A DNA stretch of 64,000 nucleotides from GCA-003244245 sp050699595 (GTDB taxonomy: Bacteria; Actinomycetota; Actinomycetes; Mycobacteriales; Pseudonocardiaceae), in contig JBOHFI010000004.1 of NCBI GenBank assembly GCA_050699595.1, forward strand, positions 74,106-138,105. Direction: 5' to 3'. Under the pieces are notes generated by a model, which saw only the letters and a program-made list of their open reading frames with translations, did no database searches and had not been told where the DNA came from. Each line of letters opens with the position of its first letter. Within the stretch, counting starts at the first letter, position 1. The translations under genes were made by a program, and so were the position numbers. Shown here one piece after another: positions 26,822-35,026 of the stretch.

Positions 26822-27163
26822 TTGACCGAAATGGTGATTTTTGATCTTGCGGAGGGTTCGACGGTCCTGGTGGAGGTGGACGAGGACAACCTCGGTATCG
26901 AGCGGGTCAGCCGGGGTCGGGACGGGGTGGTCGAGGCGGGCCGTCGGTTGACGGAGGTGTTGGGCAGCGTGCGTGATGCGGCTCGGGAGTCGATGGACGT
27001 GTTGCGGACGCTGTCGCCGGACCGGATCGAGTTGGAGTTCGGTGTGAAGTTGGCGGGTGAGGCGGGGGCGATCATCGCGAAAACAGCGGCCGAGGGCCAT
27101 TTCACCGTGAAGCTGACCTGGACGCCCGACGCCGGGGCCAGTGATGGGTCGCAGGTTGCTTGA
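26822..27163 (+). CDS. Trypco1-domain protein (trypsin-co-occurring, CU044_2847 family)
   Basis: 113 residues: a short beta-rich start (V-I-F-D-L-A-E-G-S-T-V-L-V-E-V-D), a helix with L-T-E-V-L-G-S-V-R-D-A-A, then D-R-I-E-L-E-F-G-V-K-L-A-G-E-A-G-A-I-I-A-K and F-T-V-K-L-T-W. This is the Trypco1 domain, named because it is encoded beside trypsin-like proteins in predicted NTP-dependent conflict systems of actinobacteria. It overlaps the next gene by up to 23 bases, so they are co-translated. Its biochemical role is unknown; an adaptor or sensor function has been proposed for the family. Confidence 0.85.
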   Translation: MTEMVIFDLAEGSTVLVEVDEDNLGIERVSRGRDGVVEAGRRLTEVLGSVRDAARESMDVLRTLSPDRIELEFGVKLAGEAGAIIAKTAAEGHFTVKLTWTPDAGASDGSQVA

Positions 27164-30100
27164 GCACCGGCCCTCGCGGGTGCGCGACACCTCCGCCGTG
27201 AATGGTGGCTCTCCGGTGGTGGACGCGGTAGCCAGCCGGCCGGCGGACGTGCAGCGGGCACTCGATGCCGCGATGGTGCGCATCCGCAGCCATACCGGCG
27301 AGGTCGTCGGCAGCGGGTTCCTGGTCGGGGCGGGTCATGTCGTGACCTGCGCTCACGTGGTGGCGCGGGCGCTGGGCAGGCAGACCCAGCAAGCCCCAGC
27401 CGAGACCGACACGGTGTCGCTGGACTTCCCGCTCGTCGCCGCCGGGGTCATGGTGCACGCCCGGGTCGAGGTATGGCACCCGATCCAGGACGACGACAAG
27501 GGTGACATCGCTGTTCTCGCGCTGGTGGCCGACCCCCCAGCCGGAGTTCTCCCCGCCTTTCTGGTGGCCGCTGAGGACTTCTGGTCGCACCCGTTTCGCG
27601 TATTCGGCTTTCCCCGTCGCCATGACCACGGTGTGTGGGCCTCGGGTGTCCTCCGGGCTCGCCAGGCCGCCGGCTGGGTGCAGATGGAGAGCGGCCCCTC
27701 GGGATATCCCGTCGAGGCCGGTTTCAGCGGTGCCGTCGTCTGGGACGACGAGGTGGCTGGCGTCGTCGGCATGACCGTGGCCGCGGACGCGCGCGGTGAC
27801 CTCAGGGCTGCCTACTTGATACCCACGGAGGAATTGATCCGGGCCTGGCCGCCGCTGGCGGGTCGAACCGTGCCGCCCTGCCCGTATCGCGGTTTGCATG
27901 CTTTTCGAGAGCGAGATGTGAGTGTTTTCCACGGTCGGCAGGACCTCACCGACCGGCTTGCCACGGAAGTGCGACGCAGGCCGCTCGTCGCGGTCGTCGG
28001 GCCTTCGGGCAGTGGCAAGTCCTCGGTGGTGTTCGCGGGCCTGCTGCCGTGGATATTGCGGAAACAGGGCTGGCTGGCCATCAGCATGCGTCCCGCGCAC
28101 GGGTCGTCACCGCTTTTCGCCCTGGCTGCCGCTCTCCTCCCTTTCCTTGAACCCGATCAGGCCGAGACCGAGCGTCTCACCGCATTGGGCCAGCTCACGA
28201 CGGTGCTGCGCGACGGGCATTTACCCGACGTGATCGACAGGGTCCTGACGCGAGCGGGCAAGACCGACGTACTGCTGGTGGTGGATCAGTTCGAAGAGCT
28301 TTTCGCGCGCGAGGGAGTCGGTGCTGGCGAGTTCATCGGTGTTCTGCTGTCGGCGCTGCACGCCCCAGTGGGCCTGATCGTTGTTCTGACCCTGCGCGCT
28401 GATTTCCTGGGGCAGGCGTTGCAGGATCCGGCGTTGGCGGCGGCCCTGGAAGGGGCGGTCACCACGATTGGGCAGATGGGTCGCGATCAGCTCCGCGCGG
28501 TCATCGAGGGGCCGCTGCCGACAGGAGTGCGATACGAGGCCGGCCTGGTCGAGCGGATCCTCGGCGACGTGGGGGAGACGCCCGGCAGCCTGCCGCTGCT
28601 GGAATTCGCCCTCACCCTGCTGTGGGAGCGACAGGATCGGGGCACGCTGACCCACTCGGCGTATGAGCAGCTCGGCGGGGTCAGCGGCGCCCTGGCCAGC
28701 TATGCCGAACGGGTCTACCTCGACCAGCTGCTCCCGGAGGATCAGGAAGAGGCCCGCCGCCTGCTGATCCAACTCGTCCGCCCGTCGGAGGTCGGCGAAC
28801 CGGTGCGCCGGATAGCCCGGCGCCCAGAGCTCGGCGAGCCACGCTGGCAACTCGGCCAGCGGCTTGCCGCGACCAGGCTCCTCGTCACTGACCGGGACCC
28901 GACCGGGGTCGAGTCGATCGAACTGGTGCACGAAGCCCTGATCGGCGGGTGGTCGCGGCTGCACCAATGGTTCGACGAGGACCGCGCCTTCCGCACCTGG
29001 CAGGAACAGGTACGCGGTTCCCTCGCCCAGTGGGAGACGGTGCGGCGCAACGAGGGCGCGTTGCTCCGCGGAGCACCACTGGCAGAGGCCGAGCGCTGGC
29101 TCACCGAACGCCCGGAGGACCTCGGCGCCCCGGAGCGGCAGTTCATCCAGGCCAGTCGCGCCCTCCGGACCAGATCCGTGCGCCGATTGCGCGTGGTAGC
29201 GGCGGTTCTGGCCCTGCTGCTGCTCGTCGCCTCGGGCCTGGGTGGGGTCGCCTTCTGGCAGACCAACCGAGCCGACAAGCAGAGCAAGATAGCCCAGTCA
29301 CGTGCACTGGTGACGCAGGCGAACTTGCTCGCGTATTCCCAACCGGATGTCGCGATGCTGCTGGCTGCCACTGCCTACAAGATCGCGGATACCACAGAGG
29401 CCACTGATACACTAACGAAGATAGCCAGTCGGTGGCAGCGCGCCGACAAGCTGCTCGCAACTGGCATGCGAGACAGTTCTACGATTGCGTTCGATCCTGT
29501 CGACCCCACGATGGTTGCACTGACCAGCTCCCATGAAATTCAGCTGTGGGATATCAAGAGAAATATCCGCCGCGGTCGGCTCAATGTAGACGGAAAAATT
29601 AGTAACTCGACCTTCAGTCCAGACGGGCTCATGCTCGCTTACATACAGAACACCGAGCAGGCGAGCAAGGTTGTTCTGTGGTCTCATGCGGAGAACCGGG
29701 CGGCGCGGGAAATACCATTAATTCTCAACTCTGGTGAATACACCGGAAAGCTGAACTTCAGTCCGGATGGTAAATTTATCGGCGTCTGCATTCGACAGCG
29801 GATTCAGTTGTTTCCCCTAGATTCTAGCGGTCCTAGTTACTCGATACCGCTCGTTCGCGACTCCCAATGTGCTTTCGGTTTTAGGGGTGGGAGCCGCGAG
29901 CTGGCGTACATCGACGGTGACGAAATCGTGACGTGGGACATCTCCGCAGGCAGGGTGGCTACGCGCGCAAGCCCAGGCCCGCCTAAAAGTAGACAGCCAG
30001 GTCCGCTACCGAGCCCGGACGACCCATTTTTCTTCAAGCGTGGCTCAACCTTCGCTGTGGCGCCAGACGGGCAATACGCGATGTACAACAACGGCACTGT

Positions 30101-31319
30101 CGGAGGCTGCGCTTGGTGGAACTTCGATCGTCAGGAGGCGCAAGCGATCCGGATTTCCGGCGCTTCCTATGTTGGGATTTTCTTCACTCCTAACGGTCGC
30201 CGCGCAATCATGCCCCTGTCTGGCGGTACGATTCTCTTCGACGCGGCGCAACGGACGCCAATCGCTGCCTATGGAAGGGGTGTGCTCAGTCCGGACGGAC
30301 GCATGATCGCTGACGTCAACGGATTCGGCGTAATCGCGCTCACCGACACCGGCCTGCATCACGGAATCCCCGTTGATCCAAATCTAATCGCGATCCAGCC
30401 CGACAATGAACACCTCACCACCGTCTCTGCCGGTAACGTGGCTATCTATTCGATCAAAAATTCCGAATCTATCATCGTGCAAAATTCCACGACTGATCGA
30501 TCAGATAAGAGCGGGGTCGAGACTCTCAGCGAGAATGGCCTGCGTTACGCTTTTGTGGATGATCGCAAGCAAAAAATCAGCTTGCTCGATGTCCCGTCTT
30601 CGCATGCCTTGGAAGTGTCCATCGAAGGAAACCCCAGCGACGTGCTCCGGCTCTCCTTAGATCCCAGTGGCGACTTCTTGGCGTACGCCCAGAAATCCGA
30701 GATTATTGTCTGGTCCGTCAAGGATGACGTCGAAATTTCAAGGATCCCCTTACCTGAGGGTCACGCGGCAAGAGAATTGGCAGTCAGTCGAGGAGGCCGA
30801 TATGTTGCCGCGAGCGATCCCAGTGGCGAGGCCCGGCTGTGGGACACCAGCTCCCGTGACCACACTGGGACTGCCCTCCCGTCGGACGATGAACAATCAA
30901 TGAGCTTCAGCCCGGACGGAAGATGGCTGAGTATCGGCGGCCAGAATGAAACAAGGCTATGGAACATCAATGAAAAGAAGATTGATAATCGGCGAATTCC
31001 GGTGGGCGGTTCCTCGGTCAAGTTCAGCAGGGACGGCTCCCTCCTCGCCGTGAAAGAAAGCCAGTACGGAGAAATTTCAGTATGGAATGTGCGTGACGTT
31101 CAACTCGTAGGAGGAACCAGAGCATCGGAGTTAAGATCCGTTGCGTTCACGTCCGATAATGGTCGACTCGCCGTGAGCGGCGGAGGAGTCTTCGTGGACC
31201 CTTACGATGCCTCCTGGGCGCTGCGGCGCGTCTGCGACATCGTCAAGAGAGATCTCACCCCCAAGGAATGGAACAAGTACCTGTCTGGGTCTGACTACAT
31301 ATCCACCTGCACGCGCTGA
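27141..31319 (+). CDS. Trypsin-nSTAND-WD40 conflict-system NTPase
   Basis: 1392 residues from GTG 27141 (ATG 27144 and GTG 27198 are alternatives). Residues 40-235 form a trypsin-like protease with a complete triad: H72 (V-T-C-A-H-V-V), D122 (K-G-D-I-A-V-L) and S196 (G-F-S-G-A-V-V). An nSTAND NTPase follows, with Walker A G-P-S-G-S-G-K-S-S (287-295) and Walker B V-L-L-V-V-D-Q-F-E-E-L-F (377-388). A membrane helix lies at about 681-703, and then a WD40-type propeller (for example F-S-P-D-G and V-W-S-V-K blades) to the end. Such signal-sensing ATPases are predicted to trigger protease activity on threat detection. The WD40 half has lower GC than the first half. Partner: Trypco1 upstream. Confidence 0.9.
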   Translation: MMGRRLLEHRPSRVRDTSAVNGGSPVVDAVASRPADVQRALDAAMVRIRSHTGEVVGSGFLVGAGHVVTCAHVVARALGRQTQQAPAETDTVSLDFPLVAAGVMVHARVEVWHPIQDDDKGDIAVLALVADPPAGVLPAFLVAAEDFWSHPFRVFGFPRRHDHGVWASGVLRARQAAGWVQMESGPSGYPVEAGFSGAVVWDDEVAGVVGMTVAADARGDLRAAYLIPTEELIRAWPPLAGRTVPPCPYRGLHAFRERDVSVFHGRQDLTDRLATEVRRRPLVAVVGPSGSGKSSVVFAGLLPWILRKQGWLAISMRPAHGSSPLFALAAALLPFLEPDQAETERLTALGQLTTVLRDGHLPDVIDRVLTRAGKTDVLLVVDQFEELFAREGVGAGEFIGVLLSALHAPVGLIVVLTLRADFLGQALQDPALAAALEGAVTTIGQMGRDQLRAVIEGPLPTGVRYEAGLVERILGDVGETPGSLPLLEFALTLLWERQDRGTLTHSAYEQLGGVSGALASYAERVYLDQLLPEDQEEARRLLIQLVRPSEVGEPVRRIARRPELGEPRWQLGQRLAATRLLVTDRDPTGVESIELVHEALIGGWSRLHQWFDEDRAFRTWQEQVRGSLAQWETVRRNEGALLRGAPLAEAERWLTERPEDLGAPERQFIQASRALRTRSVRRLRVVAAVLALLLLVASGLGGVAFWQTNRADKQSKIAQSRALVTQANLLAYSQPDVAMLLAATAYKIADTTEATDTLTKIASRWQRADKLLATGMRDSSTIAFDPVDPTMVALTSSHEIQLWDIKRNIRRGRLNVDGKISNSTFSPDGLMLAYIQNTEQASKVVLWSHAENRAAREIPLILNSGEYTGKLNFSPDGKFIGVCIRQRIQLFPLDSSGPSYSIPLVRDSQCAFGFRGGSRELAYIDGDEIVTWDISAGRVATRASPGPPKSRQPGPLPSPDDPFFFKRGSTFAVAPDGQYAMYNNGTVGGCAWWNFDRQEAQAIRISGASYVGIFFTPNGRRAIMPLSGGTILFDAAQRTPIAAYGRGVLSPDGRMIADVNGFGVIALTDTGLHHGIPVDPNLIAIQPDNEHLTTVSAGNVAIYSIKNSESIIVQNSTTDRSDKSGVETLSENGLRYAFVDDRKQKISLLDVPSSHALEVSIEGNPSDVLRLSLDPSGDFLAYAQKSEIIVWSVKDDVEISRIPLPEGHAARELAVSRGGRYVAASDPSGEARLWDTSSRDHTGTALPSDDEQSMSFSPDGRWLSIGGQNETRLWNINEKKIDNRRIPVGGSSVKFSRDGSLLAVKESQYGEISVWNVRDVQLVGGTRASELRSVAFTSDNGRLAVSGGGVFVDPYDASWALRRVCDIVKRDLTPKEWNKYLSGSDYISTCTR

Positions 31320-31648
31320 CCCGAGCAGTTGCGCCAGGTTCTTCTATACCTTGACCATGCAGGCTGCTGTCTGTCAGCGTGGCGCACAACACCACGATGA
31401 CAGCGGGGGTGCCGCTTGCGTTGCACTCCTGGAAATCTGCTGGCATCGTGATGCGCGTTCCACCAGTGCATCCGCCCAGTTACCGCTTGCCGGCTATGAA
31501 CTGCAGATTTCGTTCATGCGTGGCACGTGTCATGGCCATGCAGTTTCGGCCATTCGAGGATCTTGGTTCTGCGGAACGTTGTTGGCTGCGCTTGGCGCTG
31601 CTTGATTGAGCTTGGACGAGGGTATCAGCAGCTCGCATGCCTGCCGGA
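31320..31648. other. Intergenic stretch between convergent genes
   Basis: About 330 bases separating the conflict ATPase from the convergent 130-residue gene. Short frames are present but none has family support or a ribosome site. I see no long perfect hairpin. Confidence 0.4.
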
Positions 31649-32041
31649 TCATGATGCCTGTTCCTGGGGTGTTGGCGCGGCGCGTGTTGCCTGGGCCGTC
31701 GGCGGCAAAGACCGGACATTGCAGCTGGCCCGCTGGATTTCAGCTGAGCGCTCGTCCTGGTAAATTGTGACGCAGCGGCTGATGCAGCTGCGCAGATCCT
31801 CGTACCAGCGCCAGTCGCAGTCGTATTTTAGCTCATGAACTGACGCCGCCTCGACCGCCGTCAGGTACCCCTTGCAGTAGGCCAGTTTTCCGGTAACATT
31901 AGCGTTGCCTCTCGGCGTGAAGCGCAGGAAGTGGCGCACCACGTCGCACAGGCTTGCGTGCACCGGCCATGGCGGCACGATCCACCGGCCGGGGTTATCG
32001 GTATTCGGGATACCGGTGGTTGGTTCGCTTGTCGCGCTCAC
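31649..32041 (-). CDS. Uncharacterised 130-residue protein of the zinc-finger/TPR-regulator module
   Basis: Start GTG 32041 overlaps the stop of the zinc-finger gene (GTGA), so the pair is co-translated. Recognisable segments are L-C-D-V-V-R-H-F-L-R-F-T-P, C-K-G-Y-L-T-A-V-E-A-A, C-D-W-R-W-Y-E-D-L-R-S-C-I and C-V-T-I-Y-Q-D-E-R. It has several Cys but no standard metal motif, and no signal peptide or membrane helix. A frameshifted paralogue at 25602-25890 keeps the same segments, which supports a real gene. Function unknown. Confidence 0.7.
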   Translation of the reverse strand: MSATSEPTTGIPNTDNPGRWIVPPWPVHASLCDVVRHFLRFTPRGNANVTGKLAYCKGYLTAVEAASVHELKYDCDWRWYEDLRSCISRCVTIYQDERSAEIQRASCNVRSLPPTAQATRAAPTPQEQAS

Positions 32042-32313
32042 GTCTGGTCGCCTCTCGTGCCGGGTATCGTGGACGCTCGTAGCCCGAGGTGTGTACCGGC
32101 GGCGGACCAGCATTCAGGGCAGACCGGCCATCGCCACTCGGCGTTGCTCACTCGTGTTCGCGTCAGTTCTCGCCCACAGAATGTGGTGATCAGCTCGCCG
32201 GGTGGCAGGTTTTGGTCGAGGATCCCGGCCGCGTGGAGCCTGCTGTCGATGGGCAGCCAGAAGAACGACTGGGGTTGCGGGAAGCTCGTGGCTCCTGGCG
32301 GGTCGAGGCGCAC
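32038..32313 (-). CDS. Small zinc-finger protein
   Basis: 91 residues from GTG 32313, chosen because AAGGAGG (32323-32329) sits at ideal spacing. Probable zinc ligands are H27 (S-R-L-H-A), C46 (T-T-F-C-G-R) and C65-x-x-C68 (V-C-P-E-C-W). Proteins of this pattern are common next to TPR regulators in Pseudonocardiaceae, but I know of no assigned role. It is divergent from the regulator at 32516, so the two may share control through the intervening 200 bases. Confidence 0.75.
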   Translation of the reverse strand: MRLDPPGATSFPQPQSFFWLPIDSRLHAAGILDQNLPPGELITTFCGRELTRTRVSNAEWRWPVCPECWSAAGTHLGLRASTIPGTRGDQT

Positions 32314-32449
32314 GGTGTTGTACCTCCTTGGCGGATGGCGCGATGAGGGTCGTGGTGGGCATTCTGGGCTTGGGCTCCGGCGGCAATGGACCGGCATGGT
32401 CAGTGAAACGTGTGGTTGCGAGGGTGGGTGGGTGACATGGTGTGGCAAT

Positions 32450-32490
32450 GACTCCGGTTGGCGACCGGAGTCCCACTTCCGTCCCACTTC
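32450..32490 (+). promoter_or_regulatory. Hairpin plus tandem GTCCCACTTC repeats upstream of the regulator
   Basis: A perfect stem GACTCCGGT / ACCGGAGTC (32450-32458 and 32464-32472, loop TGGCG) runs into two direct repeats GTCCCACTTC (32470-32479 and 32481-32490), 11 bp apart, one helical turn. The second regulator copy keeps the same two decamers at 43612-43632. Conservation between paralogues suggests an operator or promoter element; function is inferred. Confidence 0.5.
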
Positions 32491-32515
32491 GCGTAGTGGC
32501 TTTACAGGGTGTCTC

Positions 32516-34006
32516 ATGACCGGTCATGATTGGCTGCGATCGCGCAATGACGACGATGGAACCGGGAGTGTCGTGAGCAGTGGGAATGACTCGGCGGGTG
32601 GTAACCGGCCGCTGCGGGTGCTGGTGGAGGAGGCGGGGTTGAGCCATGCCGCGTTGGCTCGTGCGGTGGTGGTGGCGGGTGCGGCGGAGGGGAAGCATGT
32701 GGGGACGAATACGACGGCGGTGCGGCGGATGTTGGAGGGGTGTCAGCCGCGGTGGCCGGTGCCTCGGTTGGTGGCCACGGTGCTGTCGCGGCGGTTGCGC
32801 CGCGAGGTCAGCGTCATCGAGTGTGGGTTCGCTGACCGCCCTCCCGTCGCTGAGGATCCCTGCGATGGCCTGAGTTGTTCTGGCACACTGGACGGGACGC
32901 TCCGCACGGTCGTCGAGTTGTCGGGACAGGATATGCGCCGACGGAAGTTGCTGATGGGTTCCGTGTTCAGCGCGGCGGCCTTCTCCGAGCCCGCGCTGTT
33001 CGCCCTGACCGTGCCGCCGGCTCGGAGCACCGCGCGGGTGGCGGGTCGGCGGGTGGGCATGGCTGAGGTGGAGATTCTCACCGAGCAGGTGACCCACTTG
33101 CGCCAGCTTGATTACCGTTACGGGTCGGGGCGGGTGCGTGAGCAGGTGGTGTCGCTGCTGCACCGGGAGGCGAACGAGCTGCTGCACGGCACCTATTCGG
33201 AGAAGACCGGCAAGGCTTTGTTGATCGCTGTCGCGCAGGCCACGAGGCTGGCTGGTTTCACGGCGGCTGATGTGGGCCGGCCCGCGTTGGCGCAACGTTA
33301 CTTCATCCAGGGACTTGACCTGGCGATGGCGGCGGGCGACCGGCTCTATGCCGCCAATGTGCTCAGCGAGATGAGCTCCATGACGGTGCAGATCGGGCAG
33401 AACGCGCTCACCGAACAGGATCGAATCCGTAACGGGCGCCAAGGGGTGGCGCTGGCTCGGGCTGGGCTGGCCGTCACTCTGGGCACGGCCACCCCGGCGC
33501 TGGCTGCCGACCTCCACGCCCTGGAAGCGCGTGGCCTCGCTTTGTCCGGTGACGTCAGGGAGGCCCGTCGGGCGGTGCTGGAATCCCAGCGGTGCTACGA
33601 GTCGGTGCACCCTGAGGACGAGCCCCCGTGGCTGGGCCTCTACACCGAAGCCGCACACGCGGCAACAATCGCCAACTGCCTGAGTATCATCGGTGAGCCT
33701 GCGCAGGCCATCAAGCTGGTCACCGGGGTGTTGCGGGACTACGAGCCCTGGCGGGTCCGGGCCCGCTGTTTCGTGCAGATCGGCCTGGCCGGTACCCATC
33801 TCGTCGCCCGTGATCTGGAGCAGGCCGCAGCGGTCGGCCGGGATGCGTTGCGGACCGCCGCGCAGGTCAACTCCGCCCGCACCCTCGACCGCCTGCGCAC
33901 CCTGCAACGACAGGCCCAGCCCCTGCGCGCCGGCTCGCCGCACCTGCGCGAGCTAGACGAGCGGATCACCATCTTCCTCGGCCGCGGCAGCGCCCAACAA
34001 GATTGA
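32516..34006 (+). CDS. NsdA-like HTH/TPR transcriptional regulator, copy 1
   Basis: 496 residues from ATG 32516; the long upstream extension of the frame is not conserved in the paralogue. Residues 25-95 form an HTH-like region (L-S-H-A-A-L-A-R-A-V, T-T-A-V-R-R-M-L-E-G-C-Q-P-R-W-P-V-P). A linker with R-R-R-K-L-L-M-G-S-V-F-S-A-A-A-F follows, then helical TPR-like repeats to the end. Related Streptomyces proteins (NsdA group) regulate development and antibiotic production. It lies at the far end of the FxLD lanthipeptide cluster and is convergent with it. It is nearly identical in layout to the regulator at 43658-45148. Confidence 0.85.
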   Translation: MTGHDWLRSRNDDDGTGSVVSSGNDSAGGNRPLRVLVEEAGLSHAALARAVVVAGAAEGKHVGTNTTAVRRMLEGCQPRWPVPRLVATVLSRRLRREVSVIECGFADRPPVAEDPCDGLSCSGTLDGTLRTVVELSGQDMRRRKLLMGSVFSAAAFSEPALFALTVPPARSTARVAGRRVGMAEVEILTEQVTHLRQLDYRYGSGRVREQVVSLLHREANELLHGTYSEKTGKALLIAVAQATRLAGFTAADVGRPALAQRYFIQGLDLAMAAGDRLYAANVLSEMSSMTVQIGQNALTEQDRIRNGRQGVALARAGLAVTLGTATPALAADLHALEARGLALSGDVREARRAVLESQRCYESVHPEDEPPWLGLYTEAAHAATIANCLSIIGEPAQAIKLVTGVLRDYEPWRVRARCFVQIGLAGTHLVARDLEQAAAVGRDALRTAAQVNSARTLDRLRTLQRQAQPLRAGSPHLRELDERITIFLGRGSAQQD

Positions 34007-34174
34007 GCACGGCGACTCGCGGTGAGAGTTCTTCGGCCGATCGTTTTGGGTGCTGATAGGGGTCGAGTTCTGTCCGTGCGGTGCTCCCGACCCCTCGGGT
34101 GCTCGCGAGTACCCTGCGCCCACGCGCAATTACCGAAGCGCTGTGTGCGCCAGCGTGAGGCTGCGTGCTTGGTG

Positions 34175-35026
34175 TCAAGCGGGTAGTGCACGTCCGAGGA
34201 GAAGTTCAGCACGCTGACGCAGCGGTCCGGCCAGTGCGAGGTGATCTCCGCGGGTGTTGGCGTGGAGCAGTTCAGTGATGACGGATAGTTCGGCGAATCT
34301 GCCGGAAGGAGTGTCGAATAGGTCGGCGAATTCATCGCGGATACGAGCGGCGATGTGGGGCACCAGCAGGCTGTAACTGTGGATCATGGCAGCGTCGTAG
34401 CCGGTCGGGGCCAGGCCCCAGCCTTCCCAGTCGAGTATGTGCAGGGTGGGTGCGCAGATGTTGGCGAAGTGGAAGTCGCCGTGCGCCGTGGACCAGGACT
34501 TTACCGTTGTGTCGATGGGGGTGCCGAGGAACCGGGGCATGGATTGGTCGAGATACGCCTGCCGGATGGTGTAGCGGTCGGTCGGTATCTCGGTGATGAT
34601 GTCGAGCGCGGTTCGCAGCGCTGTCCACCACGCTGCGGGGAGGACCGGTGTCGCTGTCAGGGTGGGGAGTGCGGCTGCGGGCTGGGCGCTCACGCGGTCA
34701 TACAGTTCGGCGCGGTACTGCCATGGTGTGTCGTTCCAGTCGTGGATGTCTCGCAGCCGGGGGCGTGATAGCGATCTGGGTATGGCTTTCTCGGCCTCGA
34801 TGGAGCCGTTCCAGAATGTTGTGTCGGCCTGGCCGTTCAGGGCGCAGGCGAGGCGGAGCCATGCTGGCCCGTCGGTGCTGGTAACGGGCTGGCCGAGTGT
34901 TCTCCCGTGCCAGCCCCAGGCTTCGTGGGTCTGTGGTTCGGGCCGGACGGAGAGCGCGACACAGGCCCAGCGGTGGGCGGTTCGCATCCGCGTCGTGACG
35001 TCGCGGTCGTCGGGTTCGGTGTACAT
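34175..35026 (-). CDS. APH-family kinase-like protein of the FxLD cluster
   Basis: 283 residues. The aminoglycoside-phosphotransferase fold is shown by the catalytic loop H182-G-D184-F-H-F-A-N189 and the metal-binding D199 in H-I-L-D-W-E-G-W-G. The N-lobe is divergent. Its ATG overlaps the stop of the upstream SpaB_C-like gene (ATGA at 35023-35026), so it is the last gene of the lanthipeptide operon. It may phosphorylate the peptide, act as self-protection, or be a scaffold; the sequence does not decide. Confidence 0.8.
   Translation of the reverse strand: MYTEPDDRDVTTRMRTAHRWACVALSVRPEPQTHEAWGWHGRTLGQPVTSTDGPAWLRLACALNGQADTTFWNGSIEAEKAIPRSLSRPRLRDIHDWNDTPWQYRAELYDRVSAQPAAALPTLTATPVLPAAWWTALRTALDIITEIPTDRYTIRQAYLDQSMPRFLGTPIDTTVKSWSTAHGDFHFANICAPTLHILDWEGWGLAPTGYDAAMIHSYSLLVPHIAARIRDEFADLFDTPSGRFAELSVITELLHANTRGDHLALAGPLRQRAELLLGRALPA

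Noticed and set aside
32114..33943. A 609-residue open frame opposite the TPR regulator
   Set aside because: The regulator frame has clear paralogues and motifs; this one mirrors its codon bias and runs through the real zinc-finger and 130-residue genes in a different frame.
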